NCBI RefSeq assembly: GCF_002091955.1
Contig: NZ_MKKY01000084.1
Span: 146,090 to 210,089 of the forward strand
Origin: Rhodococcus sp. 1168
GTDB lineage: Bacteria; Actinomycetota; Actinomycetes; Mycobacteriales; Mycobacteriaceae
Reading direction: 5' to 3'
Length of the DNA: 64,000 bases
Shown here: positions 54,991-63,991 of the stretch, in pieces
How positions within the stretch are numbered: position 1 is the first letter of the stretch
Layout of the letters: every line of letters starts with the position of its first letter
Program-made: the position numbers and the translations under genes
Notes under the pieces: model-generated
Told to the model about the DNA's origin: nothing
What the model saw: the letters and a program-made list of their open reading frames with translations, nothing else
Database searches by the model: none

Positions 54991-56307
54991 ATGCGTAACA
55001 CGGGGGCACTGCGCGTAGCGGTGGTTTGTTCGACGGCGTTCTTACTCGTCGGTACTTTCTCTGCACCGGCCTCGGCCGAGCCCGACAGCGGAGTCGACCA
55101 GTCCGCCGCAGATCAGTTGCCGCGTGAACTCGCAGAGGCTGTAGAGCGCGATCTGAAAATCTCTCCGCAGGAATACCTCGATCGCGCGGCTCGTGCGCAG
55201 GAGTTGTCCACTTACGCAACGGATTTCCGCGCCAATCGTCCAACAGACTTCGCCGGTGCCTGGATAGGTCCCGACGGCCAGGCAGTCGTCGCAGTGACAT
55301 CCCAGGACGCCGCCCATGCCGTGGCACAGGACGGCTACGACTCCGCGCAGGCCCCAGTCTCAGCAGACGGGCTCGAACGGTCCCTCACGGACCTGAACAA
55401 CTGGATCTCCACCCTGCCCCGCGAGGTCGCCAGTCAGGTAAACGGTACTTCGATAGACGTTTTGGACAATCAGATCGTCATCGACATCGCCAACAGTCCG
55501 ATCGGCAGCGCGCTCAACCTCCCGACACTGCTAGCGAATCTGAAGGTCATCCTGTCGCCGGGTGGACCCAAGCCCACCGATCCGACACCGATGGGTGGAG
55601 ACACCTACGTCACCACCGCGGGCCCCATCAAGGACACCCCGCCCACCGACATCAGCGTCTGCTCCTTCGGCTTCAATGCCACATCGGGTTCCGGCGAGTC
55701 GGTCAACCTCAGTGCAGGGCATTGCAATCCGAATGCTGCCACCGGCGTAGGCGGCGCACCCGTCTACCTACCGAACCCGGCCAACGTGCACGACAGCACC
55801 CAGATCGGGACCTTCGCCAAGTCCAGCCTCGGATCCCCCAGCGCACTCGACTGGTCGGTCATCTCGTTGAACGCCAACGGCACCTCCTCCGGCCTCGACA
55901 AGCCGACCGTCCGCGGAGCCAACGGCAGCACGGTAACCATCACCGGCACTGCGTCCCCCGTCGTCGGTGCACCCGTCTGCAAGTCCGGTCAGTCGTCTTC
56001 GTTCACCTGTGGCGTAGTTGCCGCGGACCGCGTCGAGACCCAACTCTTCATGGATGACGGCACCAGCCGCACCGTTCGAGGCTTCGCAAGTACCGCATGC
56101 ACTCTCGCGGGTGACAGTGGTGGCGCCATCGTGACCGGAACGCTCGCTCTGGGAATCACCAGCGGCTCCAACAGTGGCGGCGCACCAGATTGCACCGAGG
56201 CCAACCTGACACTGGCGCAGTTCGGTGGCACGGCAAGCTTGGGAATCCCGATCGACCAGGTCGCAGCAGAAACAGGCGCGACCGTCAGGACCGCCTCGCT
56301 CGACTGA
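54991..56307 (+). CDS. Secreted S1-family serine protease with prodomain
   Basis: A 438-residue secreted protease. Signal peptide (LRVAVVCSTAFLLVGTFSAP, cleavage after ASAEP), an alpha-lytic-protease-type propeptide (about 35-200) and a chymotrypsin-like domain. The catalytic triad is visible: His in NLSAGHCNP, Asp in ALDWSVISL, Ser in LAGDSGGAIV. Two cysteine pairs (CSFGF/GHC and ACTLAG with CTEAN) likely form disulfides. AAGGGA precedes ATG 54991. It lies 75 bp after the third Hsp70-like gene; cotranscription is possible. Substrate unknown. Confidence 0.9.
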   Translation: MRNTGALRVAVVCSTAFLLVGTFSAPASAEPDSGVDQSAADQLPRELAEAVERDLKISPQEYLDRAARAQELSTYATDFRANRPTDFAGAWIGPDGQAVVAVTSQDAAHAVAQDGYDSAQAPVSADGLERSLTDLNNWISTLPREVASQVNGTSIDVLDNQIVIDIANSPIGSALNLPTLLANLKVILSPGGPKPTDPTPMGGDTYVTTAGPIKDTPPTDISVCSFGFNATSGSGESVNLSAGHCNPNAATGVGGAPVYLPNPANVHDSTQIGTFAKSSLGSPSALDWSVISLNANGTSSGLDKPTVRGANGSTVTITGTASPVVGAPVCKSGQSSSFTCGVVAADRVETQLFMDDGTSRTVRGFASTACTLAGDSGGAIVTGTLALGITSGSNSGGAPDCTEANLTLAQFGGTASLGIPIDQVAAETGATVRTASLD

Positions 56308-56331
56308 TAGTCGGCTCCGACCGGGCTTGGG

Positions 56332-57375
56332 TCAGGGAAAACGCTCGACGCATCGCCGAATGCGCGAGAGGGCCGGGGGAAGCTGGCGAAGCAGTCGGAC
56401 CAGCACCCCGGACATGACCCAAGCCTGCGGTGCCGCCGAAACTCGGACCAACTCGTAATCCGATGTGGCCCAAGCAGATTTGATCTCGTTGACACCGACT
56501 CCCTGATCGAGTGCGTCGACGCCCAGTTCGTCATGCTTGTTCGCGAACCACTCGATCAGTTGATGACCGGGCTGGCACCGCCCGACTGTCGGGTCGTAAT
56601 GGGTAAGCCACCCTTCCATCCGTGAGCCTGTTCGCAAACCGATCTCATGGGCAGCCCATTGCCCGTCGATAACCAGCCCTGCGATGCAAAGCCTGCCCGC
56701 TCGGGCCTCGCACCGCAGGAAGTCACGAGCAAACTCGCCGTGCGGCGCAGTCAGATAGTTGATCTTCGTAGTGCCGGCGATCCCGCGGGCCGCTACCTCC
56801 AGAATGTCACTCCACCGAGCGTCCAGATGCGAGACCTCGGTGATCTCCTCGACCTCGAACGACGACCGACGCTGCACCTCACTGCGGTACTGGCGAAGCC
56901 TCTTCAATGATTTCGCACTTCGAATGGCCGAGGCTCCCTGCCCGACAGCGAGATCGATGACCGGGACACGTTCACGCACCACCATTTCCACTGTCCACGA
57001 CGGGTGTTGCGCGAGCCTGCGCACAGTGGGGTCGTTCGTGATCATGGAATCCGCGTCCACCATGTAGCCGAGGGACGCAATGGCGTCGAGCAACGCGTCG
57101 GAGGCTTCGATGTCCTCACTGAGAAATTCGATCGGCACTCCCAACCCGGTGCCGATCACCTTCGCGAGAGTGAACGGCCCTCGGCGCACCAGCGACAAGG
57201 CAGCCGACGCAACCAACCGTCCGTCTCTACGAATCGCCACCAATTCGAAGTCGAGACTCAACGAACGCGCAACATTCACCACGAAGCTCGGCCTCGACGA
57301 GAACACCGTCCCGACACGGTCAGCGAGCGCAGACCACTCGGATTCGATGGACGAGGGCTCGGAGTGGACATGCAT
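56332..57375 (-). CDS. GNAT-fold acyltransferase-like protein (CelD/BioF2 type)
   Basis: About 347 residues with the two-domain GNAT arrangement of CelD/FemAB-like proteins. The N-terminal part has SIESEWSALADRV and FELVAIRRDGRLVASAALSL. The C-terminal GNAT core has AGLVIDGQWAAHEIGLRTGS and DPTVGRCQPGHQLIEWF. No signal peptide. Acceptor unknown; relatives act in polysaccharide or cell-envelope modification. The start is uncertain: ATG 57375 fits the domain border; GTG 57402 and ATG 57447 are in frame upstream, none with a clear ribosome-binding site. Convergent with the protease gene. Confidence 0.6.
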   Translation of the reverse strand: MHVHSEPSSIESEWSALADRVGTVFSSRPSFVVNVARSLSLDFELVAIRRDGRLVASAALSLVRRGPFTLAKVIGTGLGVPIEFLSEDIEASDALLDAIASLGYMVDADSMITNDPTVRRLAQHPSWTVEMVVRERVPVIDLAVGQGASAIRSAKSLKRLRQYRSEVQRRSSFEVEEITEVSHLDARWSDILEVAARGIAGTTKINYLTAPHGEFARDFLRCEARAGRLCIAGLVIDGQWAAHEIGLRTGSRMEGWLTHYDPTVGRCQPGHQLIEWFANKHDELGVDALDQGVGVNEIKSAWATSDYELVRVSAAPQAWVMSGVLVRLLRQLPPALSRIRRCVERFP

Positions 57376-57624
57376 CGTAACCGCAGTGACGCCTGTTTCC
57401 ACCTGACCAAAGTACCAAGAGCGTGCAAAGAAAACCAAAACGTTCATCCGAACAACCGACAGGTGGAGCGAAGGGTGCCCGCACGCGCCGACGGGCCGAC
57501 ACCTGCTCTGCCAGTGTTTATTTCGAAGCGAAGTACGTCGTGCACATATACAAATACATCGTATGATCAGCGCGAGACCAATAGGTACACCTGTGCCGCA
57601 TCACTCGAACGGAAGGCATCCCGC

Positions 57625-57726
57625 ATGCTCGGACTTATCGGAGTCGGACTCGACCTGATCGGCTACCTGGTGACGATCGTGATCAACGGAATCGCACTGG
57701 CGGACCCCGGCATTCGCTTCGGTTGA
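57625..57726 (+). CDS. Small hydrophobic peptide (33 aa)
   Basis: ATG 57625 follows GGAAGG with ideal spacing, and the frame stops at 57726 just before a strong terminator. The peptide is almost one membrane helix (LIGVGLDLIGYLVTIVINGI) ending ADPGIRFG. No family recognised. The good ribosome-binding site plus terminator is what supports it. Confidence 0.5.
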   Translation: MLGLIGVGLDLIGYLVTIVINGIALADPGIRFG

Positions 57727-57740
57727 CCTCGAACGCACAT

Positions 57741-57772
57741 CAGCCCGCCACCTCTGCTGAGGTGACGGGCTG
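57741..57772. terminator. Bidirectional terminator
   Basis: CAGCCCGCCACCTC (57741-57754) pairs with GAGGTGACGGGCTG (57759-57772) with one mismatch, between the convergent small peptide gene and the secreted-protein gene. Confidence 0.85.
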
Positions 57773-57790
57773 ATGTTGTGTCGAGGGTGT

Positions 57791-58462
57791 TCAGTTGATG
57801 CTGTCGGCGAACTTCGAGGTTCCCGGAGCGGCGTTCAGCGTGTTGAGCAGGTCGATGCCCGCGACAACCAGCGTCGGCCCACCGGCGACGATCGTGCCGA
57901 TTACTCCACCGACGCCAGCACCCGGCACCAAACCGGTGATGCAACCCACAGCAAGTGTCGCGACACATCCGACTACCGCACCGATCACGGTACCGGTGAG
58001 GCCACCGATTGCGGTCGCGATACCGAGCTGCGAAGCGAAGGTCTGCTGCGCGATGAGGTTTTCCTCGGTCGAAGCAACCTGCGTTGCGCCGAGCGCGCGC
58101 GAGTTGGCCGAGGCCTTGGTCAGATCGAGCTGAGGAACGAGACGGAGCGTCTTGCCGTCGTTGTCCACGTTCTGCTCGTACGGGAAGCTCAGGCCGCCGA
58201 GATTGAAGCTGAGCGGCAAAGTGACGACTACGTTCTCGGCCTGATCGAGCACATCGACGGTCTTGCCGTCGTCGGCGACCTTGAAAACGCCTGCATCGAT
58301 CGTGGTGACGATGGTGCGATCTTCGAGGTTCGACTCGTAGCTGATGTCCTGTGCGGGCACCTCGGGCGCCGCCGGAGTCGGATCTGCATAGGCTGTTCCG
58401 CTGGCGAGCCCCATCGCTGCGGCAACCAGCACCGACGTGACGACCATTTTGCTGAGTTTCAT
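57791..58462 (-). CDS. Secreted protein with C-terminal glycine-rich hydrophobic region
   Basis: A 223-residue protein. Signal peptide MKLSKMVVTSVLVAAAMG with cleavage after TAYADP; ATG 58462 is chosen for this and because the longer frame adds implausible sequence. The mature N-terminal half is beta-rich (VFKVADDGKTVDVLDQAENV). The C-terminal half is a Gly/Ala/Val membrane-like stretch (GIATAIGGLTGTVIGAVVGC, then ITGLVPGAGVGGVIGTI) with two cysteines, resembling glycine-zipper segments. Similar proteins are seen in Rhodococcus genomes; function unknown. Confidence 0.7.
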   Translation of the reverse strand: MKLSKMVVTSVLVAAAMGLASGTAYADPTPAAPEVPAQDISYESNLEDRTIVTTIDAGVFKVADDGKTVDVLDQAENVVVTLPLSFNLGGLSFPYEQNVDNDGKTLRLVPQLDLTKASANSRALGATQVASTEENLIAQQTFASQLGIATAIGGLTGTVIGAVVGCVATLAVGCITGLVPGAGVGGVIGTIVAGGPTLVVAGIDLLNTLNAAPGTSKFADSIN

Positions 58463-59014
58463 CTGAAGATTGTTTCCGTTTCTATGCAAATCGAGCCCGG
58501 CTGTTGTCGAACAAAGTTGCCCCGCAGACGCAGAAACACCCCAAGACCGAATCCGCGAGTTAGTCGGTGCGGCAGCAGCATAACCTACAACTCGACCGAT
58601 TGTTATCCTCTCGCGTTCTTTTCGAAATCCCAATAGTTCCCAAATGTCACATCTGAACGTCCCGACCCAGATTGATCACGATTCCGCGCCGAATATGGAT
58701 TGCCGCCGTGCATCGGTGAACGCCGGCCCAACACCTCCAGAGAAGGCAACACGGACGAACTTAGGACTGCCTTCTCGAACACCTCCGTTCGCCCTACGCA
58801 TAACGTGACCATCAGGACTGACTCTACCGACCGGTTCAGCCCACCGGAAAGTTGAACGATCCGGCGATCCACCAGCGCAGAGCGATCTCCGCGTTGCTAA
58901 GTTACTCAGCAGTACGCCAGCCTTATTACTGGCGAGTAACCTGAAAAGTCGTACGCTTGTCGGGCTGGACCCGAGGCAGCTCCTCCGCTGCCTAAATTAC
59001 GAAAGGCCGCTTAC
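58463..59014. other. 552-bp intergenic region upstream of the Fe-S reductase
   Basis: No supported gene; a minus-strand frame of 89 codons (58603-58872) lacks a ribosome-binding site and family pattern. The region is relatively AT-rich and contains the paired operator-like sites at 58902-58939. Confidence 0.55.
58902..58939. promoter_or_regulatory. Two tandem TTACT-N4-AGTA(A/C) palindromes
   Basis: TTACTCAGCAGTAC (58902-58915) and TTACTGGCGAGTAA (58926-58939) share the same layout and lie 24 bp apart, 76 bp before the Fe-S reductase start. TTACT-N4-AGTAA palindromes are typical targets of TetR-family repressors; the regulator is not in this window. Confidence 0.55.
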
Positions 59015-62000
59015 ATGAACGCCGTGACGATTTCGTTGGGCACGTTCGGTGCGCTGCTCAGTCTCGTGTGTTGGTACTCCTTCATCCGCGGTGGATTGAA
59101 GATGTTCAACATCGTGCGCCTCGGGCAACCCGCTCCGGACCGCTGGCGCCCGATCATCCCTCGCTTCAAGCAGATGATCGTCGAGTTCGCCGCACACACC
59201 AAGATGGTCAAGTTCCGCACTGTCGGCTGGGCGCACTGGCTCGTCATGGTCGGATTCATGCTCGGAGCCATCTTCTGGTTCGAGGCATACGGCCAGACGT
59301 TCAACCCCGAGTTCCACTGGCCTATCTTCGGCGACTGGGCCATCTACCACCTTATGGACGAGATCCTCGGCATCGGCACCGTCGTCGGCATCCTCGTTCT
59401 CATCACCATTCGCCAGCTCAATCACCCGCGCAAGGCCGAGCGTCAGTCACGCTTCGCCGGCTCCCGGTTCGGCGCTGCCTACTTCGTCGAGTCAGTCGTT
59501 CTCGTCGAGGGCCTCGGCATGATCTTCGTCAAGGCAGGCAAGATCGCCACCTACGGCCACGCGAACCCGTGGACCGACTTCTTCACCATGAACGTCGCCA
59601 AAATCCTCCCGGCCAGCGTCGTCATGGTCTCGGTCTTCGCTTTCATCAAGCTGATGTCCGGCATGATCTGGCTCTACTACGTCGGCCAGAACATCGACTG
59701 GGGCGTCGCATGGCACCGCTTCACCGCGTTCCCCAACATCTACTTCAAGCGTGAAGACGACGGCACCGCCGCACTCGGCGCAGCCAAGCCGATGATGTCC
59801 GGCGGCAAGGTCCTCGTGATGGAAGAGGCCGACCCCGACGTCGACGCATTCGGCGCCGGCAAGATCGAGGACTTCAGCTGGAAGGGCTGGCTCGACTTCA
59901 CCACCTGCACCGAGTGCGGTCGCTGCCAGTCGCAGTGCCCCGCTTGGAACACCGGCAAGCCGCTCTCACCCAAGCTGCTCATCATGTCGCTGCGCGATCA
60001 CAGCCAGGTCAAAGCCCCCTACCTTCTCGCCGGCGGCAAGAAGGACATGGCAGGCGACGAGATTGGTCTCGTCGACGCCGACGGCAAACCCGACCAGGCC
60101 AAGCTCGATGCAATTCCGCAGGCGGCCCGGGACGAAGCCGATCGCAAGCTCGTCGCCGAAGCCATCGACGGCGGCATCATCGACCCCGAAACACTGTGGA
60201 GCTGCACCCAGTGCGGCGCGTGCGTCGAACAGTGCCCTGTGGATATCGAGCACGTCGACCACATCCTCGACATGCGTCGCTACCAGGTGCTCATCGAATC
60301 GGAGTTCCCGTCCGAGCTCGCAGGCCTGTTCAAGAACCTGGAGAACAAGGGCAACCCTTGGGGCCAGAACTCCAAGGACCGCCTCAACTGGATCAACGAG
60401 ATGGACTTCGACATCCCCGTCTTCGGGCAGGATGCCGATTCGTTCCAGGACTACGAGTACCTGTTCTGGGTCGGTTGCGCCGGTGCCTACGAGGACCGCG
60501 CCAAGAAGACAACAAAGGCCGTCGCAGAGCTTCTCGCCACTGCCGGAGTCAAGTTCCTGGTCCTCGGCGCCGACGAGACCTGCACCGGCGACTCCGCACG
60601 CCGCGCAGGTAACGAATTCCTCTTCCAGCAACTCGCGATGCAGAACATCGAAACGCTGAACAACCTGTTCGACGGCGTCGAGCAGAAGCAGCGAAAGATC
60701 GTCGTCACCTGTGCGCACTGCTTCAACGCGCTCGGCAACGAGTACCCGCAGGTCGGTGGCGACTACGAGGTCGTGCACCACACTCAGCTACTCAACCGTC
60801 TGGTACGGCAGAAGAAGCTGATCCCGGTGGCGTCGGTCAGCCAGGACATCACCTACCACGACCCGTGCTTCCTCGGACGTCACAACAAGGTCTACGACGC
60901 TCCCCGTGAACTCATGGCAGCCTCGGGCTCCAACCTGAAGGAAATGCCGCGACACGGCGAACGGTCCATGTGCTGCGGTGCCGGTGGCGCTCGCATGTGG
61001 ATGGAAGAGAACATCGGCAAGCGCATCAACATCGACCGGGTCGACGAAGCGCTCAGCATGAACCCGAAGAAGATCGCGACCGGTTGCCCGTTCTGCCGCG
61101 TCATGCTCACCGACGGCGTCACCGCACGCCAAGAGGGTGGCGAACACGAAGGCGTCGAGGTCGTCGACGTCGCACAGCTGATGCTCGAGTCGATCACCCG
61201 CGTCGAGTCTTCGGTTCTGGGCGAAAACATCAAGGTGATTCCACGAGAGAAGCCTGCACAGGCGGACGTCGTCACCGAAGATACTGCTGAGGTCGAAGAA
61301 GCCGAGCGCGTCCAGCCCGTCGAAGAGCCCGCAGAGTCGGCATCAGCACCGGCAGCTCCGGCACCCAAGGCCGGTGGCTTGAAGATGAAGGGCCTCGCGA
61401 AAGCACCAGGAGCGAAAGCGCCGGGAGCTGCAGCGCCCAAGGCGGAAGCCGCGCCGCCAGCTGCCAAGCCCAAGGGCCTCGGTATGGCCGGTGGCGCAAA
61501 GGCACCGGGTGGCAAGGGCCTTCAGGTCAAGGGCAAGGCGCCCGGTGCCAAGGCTACTGCGCCGGCTGCCGAAGCTTCGGCGACGGAAACTGCAGCACCC
61601 GCAGCAAGTCAGTCGGCAACGGAATCCTCGGCAGAATCGACCGAGACCAAGCCGACCGTCAAGCCGAAGGGTCTTGCCATGAAGTCCGGCTTCAAGAAGC
61701 CGGGCGCCAAGGCACCGGGCAAGCCGGCTGAGGCAACCGAGGCTCCGGCACCTGCGGCAAAGGCCGAGGAACCTGCGGCAGTCGAGGCACCGGCAGCGAC
61801 CGAAGCTTCGGCAGCCGTCGAATCGAAGCCGACCGTCAAGGCCAAGGGCCTGGCAGTCAAGTCCGGTTACAAGAAGCCAGGCGCCAAGGCACCGGGCAAG
61901 CCTGCTGCGACAACCGAGGCCCCGGCACCTGCGGCAAAGGCCGAGGAACCTGCGGCAGTCGAGGCACCGGCAGCAGAGGCTGAGACACCGGAAACAGTCG

Positions 62001-62410
62001 AGGCACCGGCAGCGACCGAAGCTTCGGCAGCCATCGAATCGAAGCCGACCGTCAAGGCCAAGGGCCTGGCAGTCAAGTCCGGTTACAAGAAGCCAGGCGC
62101 CAAGGCACCGGGCAAGCCGGCTGCGACTGCGACAACCGAGGCCCCGGCGGCAGAGGCTGAGGCACCTGTCGAGTCCGAGCCCGCAGCAGCGGCCGCCGCC
62201 GAGTCCGAGCCCGCGGTGTCGAGCGAAGCCGAGTCGACTACTGCGGCTGAGCCTGCAGCGTCGACCGAGGCAGACTCCAAGGAGCCGACAGCATCGGCGG
62301 ACGAAACTGCCCAGCCGTCGAGCGGTGATGCACCTGCTGCTCCCCCAGCCGCCAAGCCGGGCGGTCTCGGATTCCGAGCGGGCGCGAAGGCTCCGGGCCG
62401 AAAGAAGTAA
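59015..62410 (+). CDS. Membrane Fe-S oxidoreductase (heterodisulfide-reductase-like, Rv0338c type)
   Basis: A 1131-residue protein. Residues 1-240 hold about five transmembrane helices of the cytochrome-b-like HdrE/NarI type. Two 4Fe-4S motifs follow: CTECGRCQSQCPAW (about 300) and CTQCGACVEQCPVDI (about 400). Two CCG domains follow, with VGCAGAYEDR and CAHCFNAL in the first half and CCGAGGARMW and GCPFC later. The last about 360 residues are an Ala/Pro/Lys-rich tail with repeated KAKGLAVKSGYKKPGAKAPG. It probably transfers electrons between a soluble donor and the quinone pool. In M. tuberculosis, Rv0338c stands beside the LuxR regulator of the ini locus, matching the order here. Confidence 0.85.
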   Translation: MNAVTISLGTFGALLSLVCWYSFIRGGLKMFNIVRLGQPAPDRWRPIIPRFKQMIVEFAAHTKMVKFRTVGWAHWLVMVGFMLGAIFWFEAYGQTFNPEFHWPIFGDWAIYHLMDEILGIGTVVGILVLITIRQLNHPRKAERQSRFAGSRFGAAYFVESVVLVEGLGMIFVKAGKIATYGHANPWTDFFTMNVAKILPASVVMVSVFAFIKLMSGMIWLYYVGQNIDWGVAWHRFTAFPNIYFKREDDGTAALGAAKPMMSGGKVLVMEEADPDVDAFGAGKIEDFSWKGWLDFTTCTECGRCQSQCPAWNTGKPLSPKLLIMSLRDHSQVKAPYLLAGGKKDMAGDEIGLVDADGKPDQAKLDAIPQAARDEADRKLVAEAIDGGIIDPETLWSCTQCGACVEQCPVDIEHVDHILDMRRYQVLIESEFPSELAGLFKNLENKGNPWGQNSKDRLNWINEMDFDIPVFGQDADSFQDYEYLFWVGCAGAYEDRAKKTTKAVAELLATAGVKFLVLGADETCTGDSARRAGNEFLFQQLAMQNIETLNNLFDGVEQKQRKIVVTCAHCFNALGNEYPQVGGDYEVVHHTQLLNRLVRQKKLIPVASVSQDITYHDPCFLGRHNKVYDAPRELMAASGSNLKEMPRHGERSMCCGAGGARMWMEENIGKRINIDRVDEALSMNPKKIATGCPFCRVMLTDGVTARQEGGEHEGVEVVDVAQLMLESITRVESSVLGENIKVIPREKPAQADVVTEDTAEVEEAERVQPVEEPAESASAPAAPAPKAGGLKMKGLAKAPGAKAPGAAAPKAEAAPPAAKPKGLGMAGGAKAPGGKGLQVKGKAPGAKATAPAAEASATETAAPAASQSATESSAESTETKPTVKPKGLAMKSGFKKPGAKAPGKPAEATEAPAPAAKAEEPAAVEAPAATEASAAVESKPTVKAKGLAVKSGYKKPGAKAPGKPAATTEAPAPAAKAEEPAAVEAPAAEAETPETVEAPAATEASAAIESKPTVKAKGLAVKSGYKKPGAKAPGKPAATATTEAPAAEAEAPVESEPAAAAAAESEPAVSSEAESTTAAEPAASTEADSKEPTASADETAQPSSGDAPAAPPAAKPGGLGFRAGAKAPGRKK
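61781..62127 (+). repeat. Long in-frame repeat in the reductase tail
   Basis: A segment of about 130 bp starting at 61781 recurs at 61997 (offset 216 bp, 72 codons) with very few mismatches. A more diverged copy stands near 61651. Each encodes SKPTVKAKGLAVKSGYKKPG and similar. Confidence 0.85.
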
Positions 62411-62460
62411 CCGAACACCCTTTTTCGCAAGTGCACCCCCTTTCTCGCGTCAGAGACGTT

Positions 62461-62497
62461 CTTTGCCAGGATGATCGTGAGACACATCCTGGCAAAG
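62461..62497. terminator. Hairpin after the Fe-S reductase / at the IS boundary
   Basis: CTTTGCCAGGATG (62461-62473) pairs perfectly with CATCCTGGCAAAG (62485-62497). No T-run follows. It may be the reductase terminator or part of the insertion sequence's left end. Confidence 0.55.
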
Positions 62498-62513
62498 TAG
62501 GCGGGGAATCGAG

Positions 62514-62981
62514 TTGCTTGTGATCGACATCGAGATCGGACGCACCCGCACGGGCGGGCGCACGTTTCCGGTTGCGTTTCGGATCGCGTTCGTCGAAGAG
62601 TGGGATCTGTGTACCGACCACGGATCGAAGGTTCGACTGATGCGTGAGCACAACCTCACCAGAGCGACCGTGCGGAACTGGCTTCGGAGCCGAGACGAGG
62701 GAGAATACGAAGCACAGATGGCTCCGGCCGCAGAAAAGAGGTCACTACGCCGCATGGAGAACTTCGACCGCGCCGAATTCAACAGACTCCGTAAAGAGAA
62801 CCGCGAACTCAAACACAAACTCGCCCAGAGCGAGGCGGTGCAAGAGATCCTGGGAAAAGCGTACGAGCTCTTGGAAGGAATCACCACGAGCTCACCGAAC
62901 GAGGACCCGACCGAGATTCCGGTAACACTGCTGAGCGCGAACGAATACGCACGGTGGCTCGAGCGCAACAAACTGTCCTGA
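62514..62981 (+). CDS. IS3-family transposase OrfA
   Basis: 155 residues. A helix-turn-helix DNA-binding part (GRTFPVAFRIAFVEEW, then HNLTRATVRNWLRSRDEGEY) and a leucine-zipper-like helix (FNRLRKENRELKHKLAQSEA) that dimerises with OrfAB. TTG 62514 or GTG 62520 is the likely start. It overlaps OrfB by 28 bases in the -1 frame, the usual layout for programmed frameshifting; a classic slippery heptamer is not obvious. Confidence 0.85.
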   Translation: MLVIDIEIGRTRTGGRTFPVAFRIAFVEEWDLCTDHGSKVRLMREHNLTRATVRNWLRSRDEGEYEAQMAPAAEKRSLRRMENFDRAEFNRLRKENRELKHKLAQSEAVQEILGKAYELLEGITTSSPNEDPTEIPVTLLSANEYARWLERNKLS

Positions 62982-63991
62982 TCGCCCTCGTCGGCGCGCT
63001 CGTGGGAGCTGACGTCGGTGTCCGTGACGGATGCGAATTGGTCGGTATCGCACGCGCCACCTATTACCGAATAACACGCAACTACTCCCACTACCGCCCT
63101 GTCGTCGATCCGACACCGCACAAGGATCGACACCAACCAGCAGCACTGACCGCATCCGAACGGACTGCGATCGTGTCAGTCCTCGAAGCTGACGACTACG
63201 CCGATCTGTCTGTCGTTCAAACATATTGGCGTGCATTCGATGCCGAGAAAATTGACTGCAGCGAGCGTACGTTCTACCGGATAGCCGCCCAACAGGGGTT
63301 GGTCGGTGATCGTCGACGCAGCAAGCTCGGCGGTCTCGTCCAACATCGCAGCAAGCCGATCGTGCACGCCGGCGACGTCGGTGAACTGTGGTCCTGGGAT
63401 GTCACCGAACTGCGGGGGCCACGGACCCAGGATCGATACAGGTTGTATCTGGTCATAGATGTGTTCTCCCGCTATCCGGTGGGTTGGCGTGTCGAATACT
63501 CGGAAGACTCTGCCCTGGCGGTAGCGATGTTCGCCCGCGCTATCGAACGATTCGGGGCACCTAACGGAGTGCACGCAGACAATGGTGCAGTCATGCGTTC
63601 GGATGCTCTGGTGAGATCTCTCGTCGCCGAGAACGTCGTCCCGACGTATTCACGACCGAGGGTCAGCGATGACAATCCGTTTTCGGAGTCATTGTTCAAG
63701 ACCATCAAATACGACCTCAACTGCCCACCGCACTTCGATGACATCGAGCACGCCCGCACATGGACAACAGAGTTTCTTCATCGCTACGCCACTGAACACC
63801 GCCACAGTGGACTCGGACGGCACACACCACATCAGGTGCACACCGGCATCGCTGCTGACACTCAGCAACGACGCCAGCGTGCACTCGACCGGGCTTACGC
63901 CAACCACCCCGAACGCTATCGCGCAGCACCCTGTGCCCCTGACCTTCCCGGACCCACCGGGATCAACACCAACCTGTCTCGGACAGGTTGA
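62954..63991 (+). CDS. IS3-family transposase OrfB (DDE integrase)
   Basis: 345 residues with the rve integrase core. Catalytic Asp in WSWDVTELRG, Asp in HADNGAVM and Glu in NPFSESLFKT. Spacing between the last two is exactly 35 residues, the DD(35)E signature. The C-terminal RHSGLGRHTPHQVH motif is typical of the family. No frameshift or stop interrupts it, so this copy looks potentially active. Probably made as an OrfAB fusion by -1 frameshifting. Confidence 0.9.
   Translation: MARAQQTVLIALVGALVGADVGVRDGCELVGIARATYYRITRNYSHYRPVVDPTPHKDRHQPAALTASERTAIVSVLEADDYADLSVVQTYWRAFDAEKIDCSERTFYRIAAQQGLVGDRRRSKLGGLVQHRSKPIVHAGDVGELWSWDVTELRGPRTQDRYRLYLVIDVFSRYPVGWRVEYSEDSALAVAMFARAIERFGAPNGVHADNGAVMRSDALVRSLVAENVVPTYSRPRVSDDNPFSESLFKTIKYDLNCPPHFDDIEHARTWTTEFLHRYATEHRHSGLGRHTPHQVHTGIAADTQQRRQRALDRAYANHPERYRAAPCAPDLPGPTGINTNLSRTG

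Noticed and set aside
58603..58872. Minus-strand frame of 89 codons upstream of the Fe-S reductase
   Set aside because: No ribosome-binding site, no family pattern, and it would be transcribed away from the adjacent promoter elements.
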